A stretch of 64,000 nucleotides of DNA from UBA1479 sp048263775 (lineage in GTDB: Bacteria; Pseudomonadota; Alphaproteobacteria; Rhodospirillales; Casp-alpha2): assembly GCA_048263775.1 (NCBI GenBank), contig JBLXDU010000012.1:75154-139153 (forward strand). The letters run 5' to 3'. This document shows positions 42,685 through 50,933 of the stretch, in pieces (position 1 is the stretch's first letter; each line of letters starts with the position of its first letter). The translations under genes and the position numbers were made by a program. The notes under the pieces are model-generated. The model worked only from the letters and a program-made list of their open reading frames with translations, made no database searches and had not been told where the DNA came from.

Positions 42685-43518
42685 ATGATGCCGCCCTCCA
42701 ACACGCCCCCCAACATCGATGCCGATCTCGCCAGCGAAGCCGGCGAAGACATTCTTTACGAAGTCCGCGACGGTATCGGGTTCCTGACCTTCAACCGCCC
42801 GCAGGCGCGCAACGCCATGACCTTCGCGATGTATGAACGCATGGCCCAAATCTGCGCCGATGCCAATGAAACCCGGGATATCCGGGCGCTCGTCCTGACC
42901 GGGGCCGGCGAAAAAGCCTTCGCCGCCGGCACCGACATGTCGCAGTTCCGCGCCTTCGACAAGGAAGAGGATGCGCTTGCCTATGAGGCGCGGATCGACC
43001 GCACGCTCGGCACATTGGAACGCTGCAGGATTCCGACCATCGCCGCCATTCGCGGTGCCTGTGCGGGCGGTGGCGCCGGCATCGCCGCCTGTTGCGATCT
43101 GCGTATCGCGGCGCGGACATCGCGCTTCGGATTTCCCGTCGCGCGCACGCTCGGCAACTGCCTGTCGATGATGAACTTTGCCAGGTTGGCCGACCTGATC
43201 GGCACGGCCCGCGCAAAGGACATGATCTTCCGCGCGAAGATGATCGAGGCTCCGGCCGCGCTCGAATACGGTTTCATCACCGAAATGGTCGAAACTCCAG
43301 ACGATGTCGCACCGCGCGCCGAGGAGATCGCCCGCCAGATCTCCGAGTATGCTCCCCTCACCTTGCAGGCGACGAAAGAGGCGTTCCTGCGTCTGCGCAC
43401 CGAATTGCCGCCGGGCGGCGGCCGTGACCTCCTGCTCATGTGTTACATGAGCGAGGATTTCCGCGAAGGCATGGACGCGTTTCTCAGCAAGCGGCCGCCA
43501 AACTTCAAGGGACAGTGA
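42685..43518 (+). CDS. Enoyl-CoA hydratase/isomerase (crotonase) family protein
   Basis: This 277-residue crotonase-fold enzyme acts on acyl-CoA thioesters. Oxyanion-hole elements GAGEKAFAAGTDMSQF and AIRGACAGGGAGIAACCDLR are intact. In the next loop, where hydratases often have FGxPE, the protein reads FGFPVARTLGNCLS, so the usual catalytic glutamate is replaced. The reaction may therefore be isomerisation, dehydration or hydrolysis rather than classic hydration. The ATG at 42685 is preferred because AAGGA lies seven bases upstream; an ATG at 42670 is also in frame. It follows the CoA-transferase in one operon. Confidence 0.88.
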   Translation: MMPPSNTPPNIDADLASEAGEDILYEVRDGIGFLTFNRPQARNAMTFAMYERMAQICADANETRDIRALVLTGAGEKAFAAGTDMSQFRAFDKEEDALAYEARIDRTLGTLERCRIPTIAAIRGACAGGGAGIAACCDLRIAARTSRFGFPVARTLGNCLSMMNFARLADLIGTARAKDMIFRAKMIEAPAALEYGFITEMVETPDDVAPRAEEIARQISEYAPLTLQATKEAFLRLRTELPPGGGRDLLLMCYMSEDFREGMDAFLSKRPPNFKGQ

Positions 43519-43560
43519 TGCAACCGCAGTCACTTCCATGAAAATAGCGAGAACCTAAAC

Positions 43561-43586
43561 AAACGGGCCCCCAGCGGGGCCCGTTT
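43561..43586 (+). terminator. Rho-independent terminator after the crotonase gene
   Basis: A perfect 11-base-pair stem (arms AAACGGGCCCC and GGGGCCCGTTT) with the four-base loop CAGC lies 43 bases after the crotonase stop, followed by a short T-rich end. The symmetry with A-rich sequence on the other side could also serve the opposite strand gene at 43635. Confidence 0.85.
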
Positions 43587-43634
43587 CTGGTTACAGCGAC
43601 AAGATCCGGGCCTGCGGTCAAACCGACAGATACA

Positions 43635-43817
43635 TCATGCCGCCTGGTCCGTGATTTGCTTGCGAATGACCGCCTTAATTTCCCGCCAGACGCTCAGCGT
43701 ATAATTGTCGCCCGCGCGTTGGGCATCGATAGCACCTTCGATGGCGACGGAAAGGGCACCGTCCAATCCGTGCTCTTGGATCAAATTTTTTGCGATTTCT
43801 TTGGGATCGTTCTGCAT
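43635..43817 (-). CDS. Small conserved-looking protein, 60 residues
   Basis: This 60-residue predicted helical protein (MQNDPKEIAKNLIQEHGLDG, then AIEGAIDAQRAGDNYTLSVW) matches a pattern of short alphaproteobacterial proteins of unknown function with the phrase GDNY.LSVWRE. The start at 43817 is chosen over an upstream in-frame ATG because it gives this pattern. No strong ribosome-binding site is visible. It is divergent from the UMF1 transporter gene. Confidence 0.6.
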   Translation of the reverse strand: MQNDPKEIAKNLIQEHGLDGALSVAIEGAIDAQRAGDNYTLSVWREIKAVIRKQITDQAA

Positions 43818-44029
43818 ACGTGAATTTCGCGAACCGTGTTGTTGAGGAAAACCATCTATCGAACAACTGTTGCCCGACAATCATGGCCGCCGTATGGCGA
43901 GTCTGCGCCATCATTGCAACGCTGTTGCGCAATTGCCCTGCAACTTCCTTGCCTGCCCTTGACGATCCAGCTTACCGTCGCCCCCATCAACGAACCGCTA
44001 CCGGATGCCCCCAACATGTCCCTTCGCCG

Positions 44030-45319
44030 ATGACTGACCGACCGCAGACCACGGCACCGACGAAACCCGCATCGTTCCTGGGCGCCCTCGCCTGGGCCAT
44101 GTACGACTGGGCCAATTCGGCCTATGCGGCCGTTATCTCGACCTTCGTGTTCAGCGCCTATTTCACCAAGGCAGTCGCCGCCGATCCCATCGCCGGCACG
44201 GAAATGTGGGGCTACGCTATTTCCGCCTCGTCATTCTGCGTCGCCGTCACGGCGCCGGTCCTGGGCGCCATCGCCGACCGGGGCGGGCGGCGTAAGCCCT
44301 GGATCTTCGTGTTCACCCTGGGTCTGGTGATCGCGACAGGGCTGATGTGGTATGTGGAGCCCTCCCCGTCATCGGTCGTGTTGGCGCTTGTCCTGGCCGC
44401 CGCCGCCAACTTCACCTTCGAGACGGCAACCGTGTTCTACAATGCCATGCTGCCCGACGTCGCCGGGCGCGACCGCATCGGCCGGCTGTCGGGCTGGGCT
44501 TGGGGCTTCGGCTATGCGGGTGGCATCGTCTGTCTGGTCGTATTGCTGGTCGGCTTCGTGCAGCCGGAGGTGCCGTGGCTGGGACTCGACAAGGAGACGG
44601 CCGAACACGTGCGCATTTCCGGTCCTTTCGTCGCGATCTGGCTGGCCCTGTTCGCCCTGCCCCTTTTCCTGTTCACGCCGGACACGCCGTCCCGCGGCCT
44701 GTCGGCCCTGACGGCGGTGCGCGAAGGCATCGCCACGCTTCGCGGCACGCTGAAGCGCGCGCGGGATTATGACGGTATCGTCGTCTTTCTGATCGGCTAC
44801 ATGATCTACATGGACGGGCTCGGCACCATGTTCACCTTCGGTGGTATCTACGCCGCCGGGACCTTCGGCATGGAACAGGCCGAGGTCATTCAGCTTGGCA
44901 TCGGCATGAGCATCACCGCCGGGATCGGCGCCTTCGCCATGGCCTGGGTCGACGATTGGATGGGGCCTAAGCGCACGATCCTGATTTCCTTGTTGGGGCT
45001 CATCGTGTTCGGGCTCGCCATCGTCTCCGTCACTGACAAGGCCCTGTTCTGGGCCTTCGCGCTTGGGATCGGCCTGTTCGTCGGCCCGGGACAGGCGGCC
45101 GGGCGATCCCTGATGGCGCATCTCGCCCCCGACCATCTGCGCACGGAAATGTTCGGCTTCATGGCGCTTGCCGGCAAGGCGACGGCCTTCGTCGGCCCTG
45201 CCGCCGTCGCCTGGGCCACCAGCATGGCCGAAAGCCAGCGCCACGGCATGGCGACGGTGATCGCCTTCTTTGTCGTCGGGTTCATCTTGATCCTGCGGGT
45301 GCCGGACGCGCGGCGCTGA
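44030..45319 (+). CDS. MFS transporter, UMF1 family
   Basis: This 429-residue twelve-span transporter of the UMF1/Atg22-like branch has AWAMYDWANSAYAAVISTFV near the N terminus and the inter-span motif APVLGAIADRGGRRKPW, both typical of the branch. The ATG at 44030 is used; the in-frame upstream extension has no family likeness. The transported compound is unknown. It is a single gene between the small 60-residue gene and the palindrome-controlled 48-codon gene. Confidence 0.9.
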   Translation: MTDRPQTTAPTKPASFLGALAWAMYDWANSAYAAVISTFVFSAYFTKAVAADPIAGTEMWGYAISASSFCVAVTAPVLGAIADRGGRRKPWIFVFTLGLVIATGLMWYVEPSPSSVVLALVLAAAANFTFETATVFYNAMLPDVAGRDRIGRLSGWAWGFGYAGGIVCLVVLLVGFVQPEVPWLGLDKETAEHVRISGPFVAIWLALFALPLFLFTPDTPSRGLSALTAVREGIATLRGTLKRARDYDGIVVFLIGYMIYMDGLGTMFTFGGIYAAGTFGMEQAEVIQLGIGMSITAGIGAFAMAWVDDWMGPKRTILISLLGLIVFGLAIVSVTDKALFWAFALGIGLFVGPGQAAGRSLMAHLAPDHLRTEMFGFMALAGKATAFVGPAAVAWATSMAESQRHGMATVIAFFVVGFILILRVPDARR

Positions 45320-45468
45320 TTTCCGCGACGGCCGTCCGCTACCGGCCTTCGATTTCCCCCCATAGACGAAAGTTTTTTCCGGATGGCCCGGCGCAGTTAA
45401 GTGCCTGTGCGGGCTCAAAACATTGCCCGATAAACATATAGACCTTTAGATATTCCACACCATAAAAC

Positions 45469-45512
45469 CGCACAAAGTGCGCATTTATATGGAATTTTCC
45501 GCACAAAGTGCG
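45469..45512. promoter_or_regulatory. Two identical 13-base palindromes (CGCACAAAGTGCG) upstream of a small gene
   Basis: The palindrome CGCACAAAGTGCG occurs at 45469-45481 and again, base for base, at 45500-45512. Centres are 31 bases apart, close to three DNA turns, so two dimers could bind the same face. The surrounding 100 bases are AT-rich (GCATTTATATGGAATTTTC between the copies). They lie 46-89 bases upstream of a short gene with a good ribosome-binding site. The binding protein is unknown. Confidence 0.75.
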
Positions 45513-45557
45513 TATATTGGTGTCTAGCGATTCTCCACCATGAAAGGAGACCAAGAC

Positions 45558-45704
45558 ATGCTTTCGCACATCATTCTATTCCGCGGCTTCATCTTCAACC
45601 GGCCCAAGAAGACGCCGGTCGCCACGGCCTACCCTTATTCGCCGCCGGAATGGGCCGCGTTCAACCGGGCGCTCTATCAGCCTCGGCCGCGCTTCAGCCA
45701 CTGA
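45558..45704 (+). CDS. Small protein of 48 residues behind twin operators
   Basis: This short frame is preceded by AAAGGAG at 45544-45550, seven bases before the ATG. It encodes MLSHIILFRGFIFNRPKKTP and then an aromatic- and proline-rich end (YPYSPPEWAAFNRALYQPRP). No family is recognised. Support is the ribosome-binding site, the dedicated promoter region with two palindromes, and a hairpin after it. The N terminus is hydrophobic with two phenylalanines; the rest looks soluble. Confidence 0.6.
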   Translation: MLSHIILFRGFIFNRPKKTPVATAYPYSPPEWAAFNRALYQPRPRFSH

Positions 45705-45751
45705 GTCACCGGCCAGCCGGTCCTCCCCTCCCCGCCGGCAGGCCGGATATC

Positions 45752-45782
45752 AAGGGGGTGTGCACGTCCGTGCCGCCCCCTT
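45752..45782 (+). terminator. Possible terminator after the 48-codon gene
   Basis: An inverted repeat with arms AAGGGGG and CCCCCTT, and an inner complementary pair GTGCAC/GTGC, lies 48 bases after the stop and ends in a short T-containing stretch. It would separate the small gene from the downstream DsbA-family gene. The T-run is weak. Confidence 0.45.
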
Positions 45783-45818
45783 ATACTTTGCCCTGATTAG
45801 GGATTAAGGGCCCGCCGC

Positions 45819-46451
45819 GTGGACATCGAAATCATCTACGATACCGTCTGTCCCTGGTGCTACATCGGCAAGCGCCGGTTGGACCAGGCCCTGGCCCTGC
45901 GCCCGAACCTGAACGTCACCACCCATTGGCGGCCGTTCCTGTTGAACCCCGAACTGCCACCCGACGGCGTCGATCGCACAGCCTATCTGGTCAAGAAGTT
46001 CGGGTCGGAAACGCGGGTGCGGCGCATCTACGGCGCGATCGGTGAGGCCGGCCAATCGGTCGAGATTGATTTCGCCTTCGAGCGCATCCAGAAGACCCCC
46101 AATTCCGTCGATTCCCACCGCCTGGTCAAATACGCCGCCCGCCACGGTGCCGCCGCCGATGCGGTGGTCGAAGCCCTGTTCGTCGCCTATTTCGTCCATG
46201 GCCTCGACATCGGCGAGGAACAGGTGCTGCTCGACATCGGCGCCCGACACGGCCTCGATGAGGCCGACTTGCGGACCTATCTGGCCGGCGACACCGATCT
46301 GGAGGCCGTGACCCAGGACAACGCCCGCGCCCATCGCCTCGGCGTCAACGGCGTGCCGTCCTTCGTGTTCACCGGCCCCATGGTGATTTCCGGCGCCCAG
46401 GAACCGCAGATCCTGGCGCGCATGCTCGACGCCGCCGCCTCGGCCGCCTGA
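45819..46451 (+). CDS. DsbA family oxidoreductase (FrnE-like)
   Basis: This 210-residue thioredoxin-fold protein of the DSBA/FrnE branch has the redox motif CPWC (C11 and C14) near its N terminus, a helical insertion and the cis-proline region GVNGVPSFVF. No signal peptide is seen, so it is cytoplasmic; FrnE relatives act in redox defence or polyketide oxidation. It starts with GTG at 45819. The next gene follows 21 bases later. Confidence 0.92.
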   Translation: MDIEIIYDTVCPWCYIGKRRLDQALALRPNLNVTTHWRPFLLNPELPPDGVDRTAYLVKKFGSETRVRRIYGAIGEAGQSVEIDFAFERIQKTPNSVDSHRLVKYAARHGAAADAVVEALFVAYFVHGLDIGEEQVLLDIGARHGLDEADLRTYLAGDTDLEAVTQDNARAHRLGVNGVPSFVFTGPMVISGAQEPQILARMLDAAASAA

Positions 46452-46472
46452 GCCGGAGGCCGCGATCCGACC

Positions 46473-47063
46473 GTGACAAAACGCCTGCATCAGATGACGG
46501 TGACCTACGTGCCCACCGAGGACCGCATGATGCTGCGCATCGCGACCAGCGAAAAAACCGAATACCGCCTGTGGCTGACCCGCCGCTTCATCGCGGCGAT
46601 GTGGCCGGCGCTGGGCGGTCAATTGGCGCAGACGGCGGACCTCAGCGGTCTGCGCCCGCAAGCCAAGGGCGAGGACACCCCCGCCGGTGCTTCCGAGGCC
46701 CCGCCCCCGGCCCCCGACGTGCCGGCCAAGGTGCGCGATGCGGTTCTGGGCATGGAGCATCAGGCCGCCGTGCAGGACTCCGACTTTTCCCGCAAGCACG
46801 ACGAGGACACGGTCGATCTGACCGCCAATACGGGCCCGATGATCGTGACCGGCGCCAAGGTCAAACCCTGGGACGGCAAAAAACTAGTGCTGGGATTTCA
46901 GACCTCCAACGACATGAACGTCACCGTGACGCTGGACAAGAAATTGCTGCACGGGTTCTGCCACATGGTGGCGACCACGGTGCAGAAGGCGGAATGGGGA
47001 TTGGCGCTGACCGTGGGTGAACCCGTCGTCGCCCCTCAGGCAGGCACGAAGGTCATTCACTGA
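46473..47063 (+). CDS. Hypothetical protein, 196 residues
   Basis: No known domain is recognised. It starts with GTG and has two predicted structured parts separated by a Pro/Ala-rich linker at about residues 65-90 (GEDTPAGASEAPPPAPDVPA). The C-terminal part contains strand-like segments (KLVLGFQTSNDMNVTVTLDK) and an amphipathic helix (KLLHGFCHMVATTVQKAEWG). It is co-directional with the DsbA-like gene and converges with mfd. A role with that redox protein is conceivable but unsupported. Confidence 0.7.
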   Translation: MTKRLHQMTVTYVPTEDRMMLRIATSEKTEYRLWLTRRFIAAMWPALGGQLAQTADLSGLRPQAKGEDTPAGASEAPPPAPDVPAKVRDAVLGMEHQAAVQDSDFSRKHDEDTVDLTANTGPMIVTGAKVKPWDGKKLVLGFQTSNDMNVTVTLDKKLLHGFCHMVATTVQKAEWGLALTVGEPVVAPQAGTKVIH

Positions 47064-47084
47064 TTTCCTACTCGTAGAAAGCGC

Positions 47085-50000
47085 CTAGGCCGCCGCCTTG
47101 CCCGCAATGGCCGCCAGTTGCGACACCAGGAATCGCACGCCCTTGGTCCGCGCCTGCTTATCCGGCCAGTCGCTGACGTAGATCAGCCGATGGTCGGGAC
47201 GCAGCTTGGCCTTACCCTTCTGTTGGGTGATCCATTGAACGAGGCCCACCGGATCGGCGAAGTCGTCACCGCGGAACTGTACGGTGGCGCCACGCGGCCC
47301 GGCATCGACCTTGGCGACCCCGGCGCGGCGGCACGATCCTTTGAGCTTCACCAGGTCCAGCAAATTCTGCACACTTTCCGGCAAAGGCCCGAAACGGTCG
47401 ATCAGTTCGACCGCCAAGTCCTCCATCTCGTCGTCACCGGATAGGCGGGAGATACGCCGATAGAGTTCCAGGCGCAGGCTCAGATCGGCGACGTAGTGGT
47501 CAGGGATCAAGACTTCGGTACCGAGAGAGATTTGCGGACTCCAATCCTCGTCCGCGGCACTCTCACCACCGCCGCTCTTGGCCTCGGCCACGGCTTCTTC
47601 CAGCATGCGCTGGTACAACTCGACCCCGACTTCGCGGATATGGCCGGATTGTTCCTCGCCCAGCAGGTTGCCCGCCCCCCGAATGTCCATATCGTGACTG
47701 GCCAGGGTGAACCCAGCACCCAGGGTGTCGAGGGTCTGCATGACCTCCAGCCGCTTTTCCGCCGTCGGCGTCAACTTGCCCCGCGCAGGTACGGTCAGAT
47801 AGGCATAGGCGCGGATCTTCGACCGCCCGACGCGGCCGCGCAGCTGATAGAGCTGGCCCAGACCGAAACGGTCGGCGCGGTGCATGATGATGGTGTTGAC
47901 GCGGGGCAGATCGAGGCCGGATTCGATAATGTTGGTCGAAACCAGAACATCATAGGCGCCGTCGGCGAAGGCCTGGAACACGTCTTCCAGGTCGCGCGGC
48001 TTCATCTGTCCATGGGCCAGGGCGATGCGCGCGTCGGGCATCATTTCCGTGATCTGATTGGCGACGCCGTCCAGATCCGACACACGCGGGCAAACGTAAT
48101 AGACCTGCCCACCCCGGTGCAGTTCGCGCACCATGGCCTCGCGGATGATGACCGGGTCGAACGGCAGCACGAAGGTGCGCACGGCAAGCCGGTCCACGGG
48201 CGGCGTGGCGATCAGGCTCATTTCCCGCAGACCCGACAGCGCCATCTGCAGGGTGCGCGGGATCGGCGTCGCGGTCAGGACCAGAACATGGACATTGGTC
48301 TTCAACTGCTTCAGCTGTTCCTTATGGGCGACACCGAAGTGCTGTTCCTCGTCGATGATCAACAGGCCCAAGTCGCGGAAGCGCACGTCCTTGGCCAGCA
48401 GCGCGTGGGTCCCAACGACGATGTCGATGTCACCCTTGGCCATGCCTTCCTTGACCTTGGCCGCGTCCTTGGCGGTCACTAGGCGCGACAGTTGTCCGAT
48501 CTTCACGGGGAAGCCGGCGAAGCGTTCCTGAAACGTCTTGAAGTGCTGACGCGCCAGCAGCGTGGTCGGCACCACGACGGCGACCTGTTTGCCCGTCAGC
48601 GCCGCGGTGAAGGCGGCGCGCAGCGCCACCTCGGTCTTGCCGAAACCGACATCGCCGCAGACCAGCCTGTCCGTCGGGAGCCCCTTGGCCAGATCTTCAA
48701 GAGTATCGGAGATGGCGCGCAGTTGGTCTTCCGTCTCGTCATAAGGAAAACGCGCACAGAATTCGTCGTAAGCACCCGGGTGCCCTTCCAGGCGTGGCGC
48801 GTCCTTCATCAGGCGTTCCGCCGCGACCTGCATGAGCTTTTCCGCCATGTCGCGGATGCGCGCTTTCATCTTGGCCTTGCGCGCTTGCCAGGCGGCGCCA
48901 CCCAGACGGTCCAGCTGCCCCGGCCCACCTTCGGAGCCGTAGCGCGTGACAATCTCGATATTTTCGACCGGAATGAACAGCTTGTCGTCGCCGGCATAGA
49001 CCAACATCAGGCAATCATGCGCCGCCCCACCGACGTCGATGGTCTGCAATCCGTCGTAGCGCCCGATCCCGTGTTCCGCATGGACGACCAGATCGCCCTC
49101 GTTGATGTCGGACACGCTGGCGATCAGGTTTTCCGGGCGCACCTTGACCCGGTGGCGGCGCACCACGCGCTCGCCCAAAATATCCTGTTCCGAGACGACG
49201 GTGACCCGGCCCGGCAGCACGAAGCCGCGCGGCAGGCCCAGCACGATCGCCGAAGCCCCCGGACCCTTAAGCGCCGATTGCCAGTCGGCGGCGGGCGTCA
49301 GCGTCACGCCGCGTTCCGCCAGCACGGTGATCAGCCGCGTGCGCGCGCCCTCGGAATAGGTATCGACCACAACGGTGTGGCCATCGGCCAACAGTGCCTT
49401 CACATGCGCCGCCGTTTCCTGGAACACATCGGCGTCAGGCCGGGCGCGCACATCGCCGAATTCACGGCCCGGCCGCCCGCCCAGATCGATGGCGTCGGGC
49501 CAGTCACCGGCGGCGTCGAAGGCCGACAGTTCGCGCACGTTCAGCCCGCCTTCGATCTGCCGCCATTCGTCGGGCGCCAGGTACAATTGTTCCGGCGGCA
49601 ACGGCCGATAGGGCACGCCCGCCATGGCGCCCTGGGGCGTGTTCGCCATTTCCACCCGCGCCTGATGATAATCGGCGATCATGGCAAGGCGGCCTTCCGC
49701 CGACTCGCCCGCCTGGGGCTCCAACGCGATGATCACGTCGTCGGGCAGGAAATCGAACAAAGTGTCCATGCCTTCATGGAACAGAGGCAGCCAGTGTTCC
49801 ATGCCCGGATGCGCCCGCCCGGCGGAAATGCTTTCGTACAAGGGGTCGTCGTCGCCGCCCGTGCCGAAGGCGACGCGGTAACCGGAGCGAAAGCGAGAGA
49901 CGGCTTCTGCGTCCAAGGGGGCCTCAAGCGCCCGGCGGATGGCAAAACCGTCGAGCTTGGCGTCGGAGCGTTGGGATGTCGGGTCGAAGGTCCGCACCTG

Positions 50001-50576
50001 TTCCAACTCGTCGCCGAAGAAATCCAGACGCACGGGGTTCGCCGCCCCCGCCGGATAGACGTCGATAATGCCGCCGCGCACGGCGTATTCACCGGGCTCA
50101 TACACCGTTTCGACCCGCTGGTAGGATGCATGGGCCAGACTTTCCAGAACCTTTTCCGGCCCCGTGCGGTCGCCGACGCGAAGGCTTAGCCCCGCATCGT
50201 CGAAGTAGGCCCTGGGCGGCACGCGCTGCAGGACCGCCGACACAGTCGTCAGCACGACCGGCGGTGTGCCCTTACCCGTCACGCCGTGACGCAGTTCGGT
50301 CAGGGTGCCGACCCGGCGGGCGACGATGTCGATCTTGGGCGACACCCGGTCGTACGGCAGACAGTCCCAGGCGGGAAAGGTCAGCACGGCAAGGTCCGGC
50401 GCCATGAAGGCAAGGGCCTCCGCCGCCTGGTCCATGTGCACGTCGTCGCGCGCGATGAACAGAACAGTCTTTCCGGCCCGTGCCGCATCAGCCAGAATCA
50501 GGGCTTCCGCGCCGCCGGGCACGCCGAACACGCGGCGAACGCCGGGCGAATACCAATGTTTTTCCATGCCGGTCAC
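47085..50576 (-). CDS. mfd: Transcription-repair coupling factor Mfd
   Basis: This 1163-residue translocase removes stalled RNA polymerase at DNA lesions and recruits UvrA. Domains in order: a UvrB-like N-terminal part, a CarD/RID-like RNA-polymerase-binding module (DLVVHAEHGIGRYDGL), a RecG-like helicase with Walker A GDVGFGKT (K647), DEEQHFG and TATPIPRTL, and a C-terminal TRCF domain. GTG at 50576 is taken as start; an ATG at 50567 is also in frame. It follows sdhE by twelve bases, and the mfd/sdhE/recG order is shared by many alphaproteobacteria. Confidence 0.96.
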   Translation of the reverse strand: MTGMEKHWYSPGVRRVFGVPGGAEALILADAARAGKTVLFIARDDVHMDQAAEALAFMAPDLAVLTFPAWDCLPYDRVSPKIDIVARRVGTLTELRHGVTGKGTPPVVLTTVSAVLQRVPPRAYFDDAGLSLRVGDRTGPEKVLESLAHASYQRVETVYEPGEYAVRGGIIDVYPAGAANPVRLDFFGDELEQVRTFDPTSQRSDAKLDGFAIRRALEAPLDAEAVSRFRSGYRVAFGTGGDDDPLYESISAGRAHPGMEHWLPLFHEGMDTLFDFLPDDVIIALEPQAGESAEGRLAMIADYHQARVEMANTPQGAMAGVPYRPLPPEQLYLAPDEWRQIEGGLNVRELSAFDAAGDWPDAIDLGGRPGREFGDVRARPDADVFQETAAHVKALLADGHTVVVDTYSEGARTRLITVLAERGVTLTPAADWQSALKGPGASAIVLGLPRGFVLPGRVTVVSEQDILGERVVRRHRVKVRPENLIASVSDINEGDLVVHAEHGIGRYDGLQTIDVGGAAHDCLMLVYAGDDKLFIPVENIEIVTRYGSEGGPGQLDRLGGAAWQARKAKMKARIRDMAEKLMQVAAERLMKDAPRLEGHPGAYDEFCARFPYDETEDQLRAISDTLEDLAKGLPTDRLVCGDVGFGKTEVALRAAFTAALTGKQVAVVVPTTLLARQHFKTFQERFAGFPVKIGQLSRLVTAKDAAKVKEGMAKGDIDIVVGTHALLAKDVRFRDLGLLIIDEEQHFGVAHKEQLKQLKTNVHVLVLTATPIPRTLQMALSGLREMSLIATPPVDRLAVRTFVLPFDPVIIREAMVRELHRGGQVYYVCPRVSDLDGVANQITEMMPDARIALAHGQMKPRDLEDVFQAFADGAYDVLVSTNIIESGLDLPRVNTIIMHRADRFGLGQLYQLRGRVGRSKIRAYAYLTVPARGKLTPTAEKRLEVMQTLDTLGAGFTLASHDMDIRGAGNLLGEEQSGHIREVGVELYQRMLEEAVAEAKSGGGESAADEDWSPQISLGTEVLIPDHYVADLSLRLELYRRISRLSGDDEMEDLAVELIDRFGPLPESVQNLLDLVKLKGSCRRAGVAKVDAGPRGATVQFRGDDFADPVGLVQWITQQKGKAKLRPDHRLIYVSDWPDKQARTKGVRFLVSQLAAIAGKAAA

Positions 50577-50588
50577 GGGTTCTTGCGA

Positions 50589-50837
50589 TTACTGGTCATT
50601 GAAGGTGAGAATTTGGCGCATCAGATCCGTCCCGAATTCAGCAGGCGGCGCTTCACGCCCTGAGACCCAGGTGTAGACGTCGTTGTCGGGTTGCTTCAGC
50701 AGCACCTCGAAGGCGTCCAGGTCGGCCTCGGACAGGGCCTCGATCCGCGCCTCGGCGAAACCGCCTAGGATGATGTCGTTCTCTTTCATGCCGCAGTGCT
50801 GGGCACGAAAAAGAATGCGTTTGCGGCGGGCGTCCAT
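50589..50837 (-). CDS. sdhE: Succinate dehydrogenase assembly factor SdhE (FAD assembly factor 2)
   Basis: This 82-residue assembly factor promotes attachment of FAD to SdhA. The C-terminal helices (EADLDAFEVLLKQPDNDVYT, WVSG) are standard. The RGxxE motif is altered: this protein has HCGMKENDIILG, so the motif arginine is replaced by cysteine. The ATG at 50837 gives the usual RRKRILFRA start. It is upstream of mfd and divergent from recG across 96 bases. Confidence 0.88.
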   Translation of the reverse strand: MDARRKRILFRAQHCGMKENDIILGGFAEARIEALSEADLDAFEVLLKQPDNDVYTWVSGREAPPAEFGTDLMRQILTFNDQ

Positions 50838-50933
50838 CTGGGGGCCGGTTCCTATCGAAAGATCGCGTCGGGGGACGTAGGATATAGTCGCTTCAACCCG
50901 CCTTGTCAGCCGTCGAAAAGGCCCTGCCCCAAA

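Noticed and set aside
48492..50189. Long open frame (565 codons) on the plus strand inside mfd
   Set aside because: It lies wholly antisense to mfd, has no recognisable domains, and is a by-product of GC-rich codon bias on the opposite strand.
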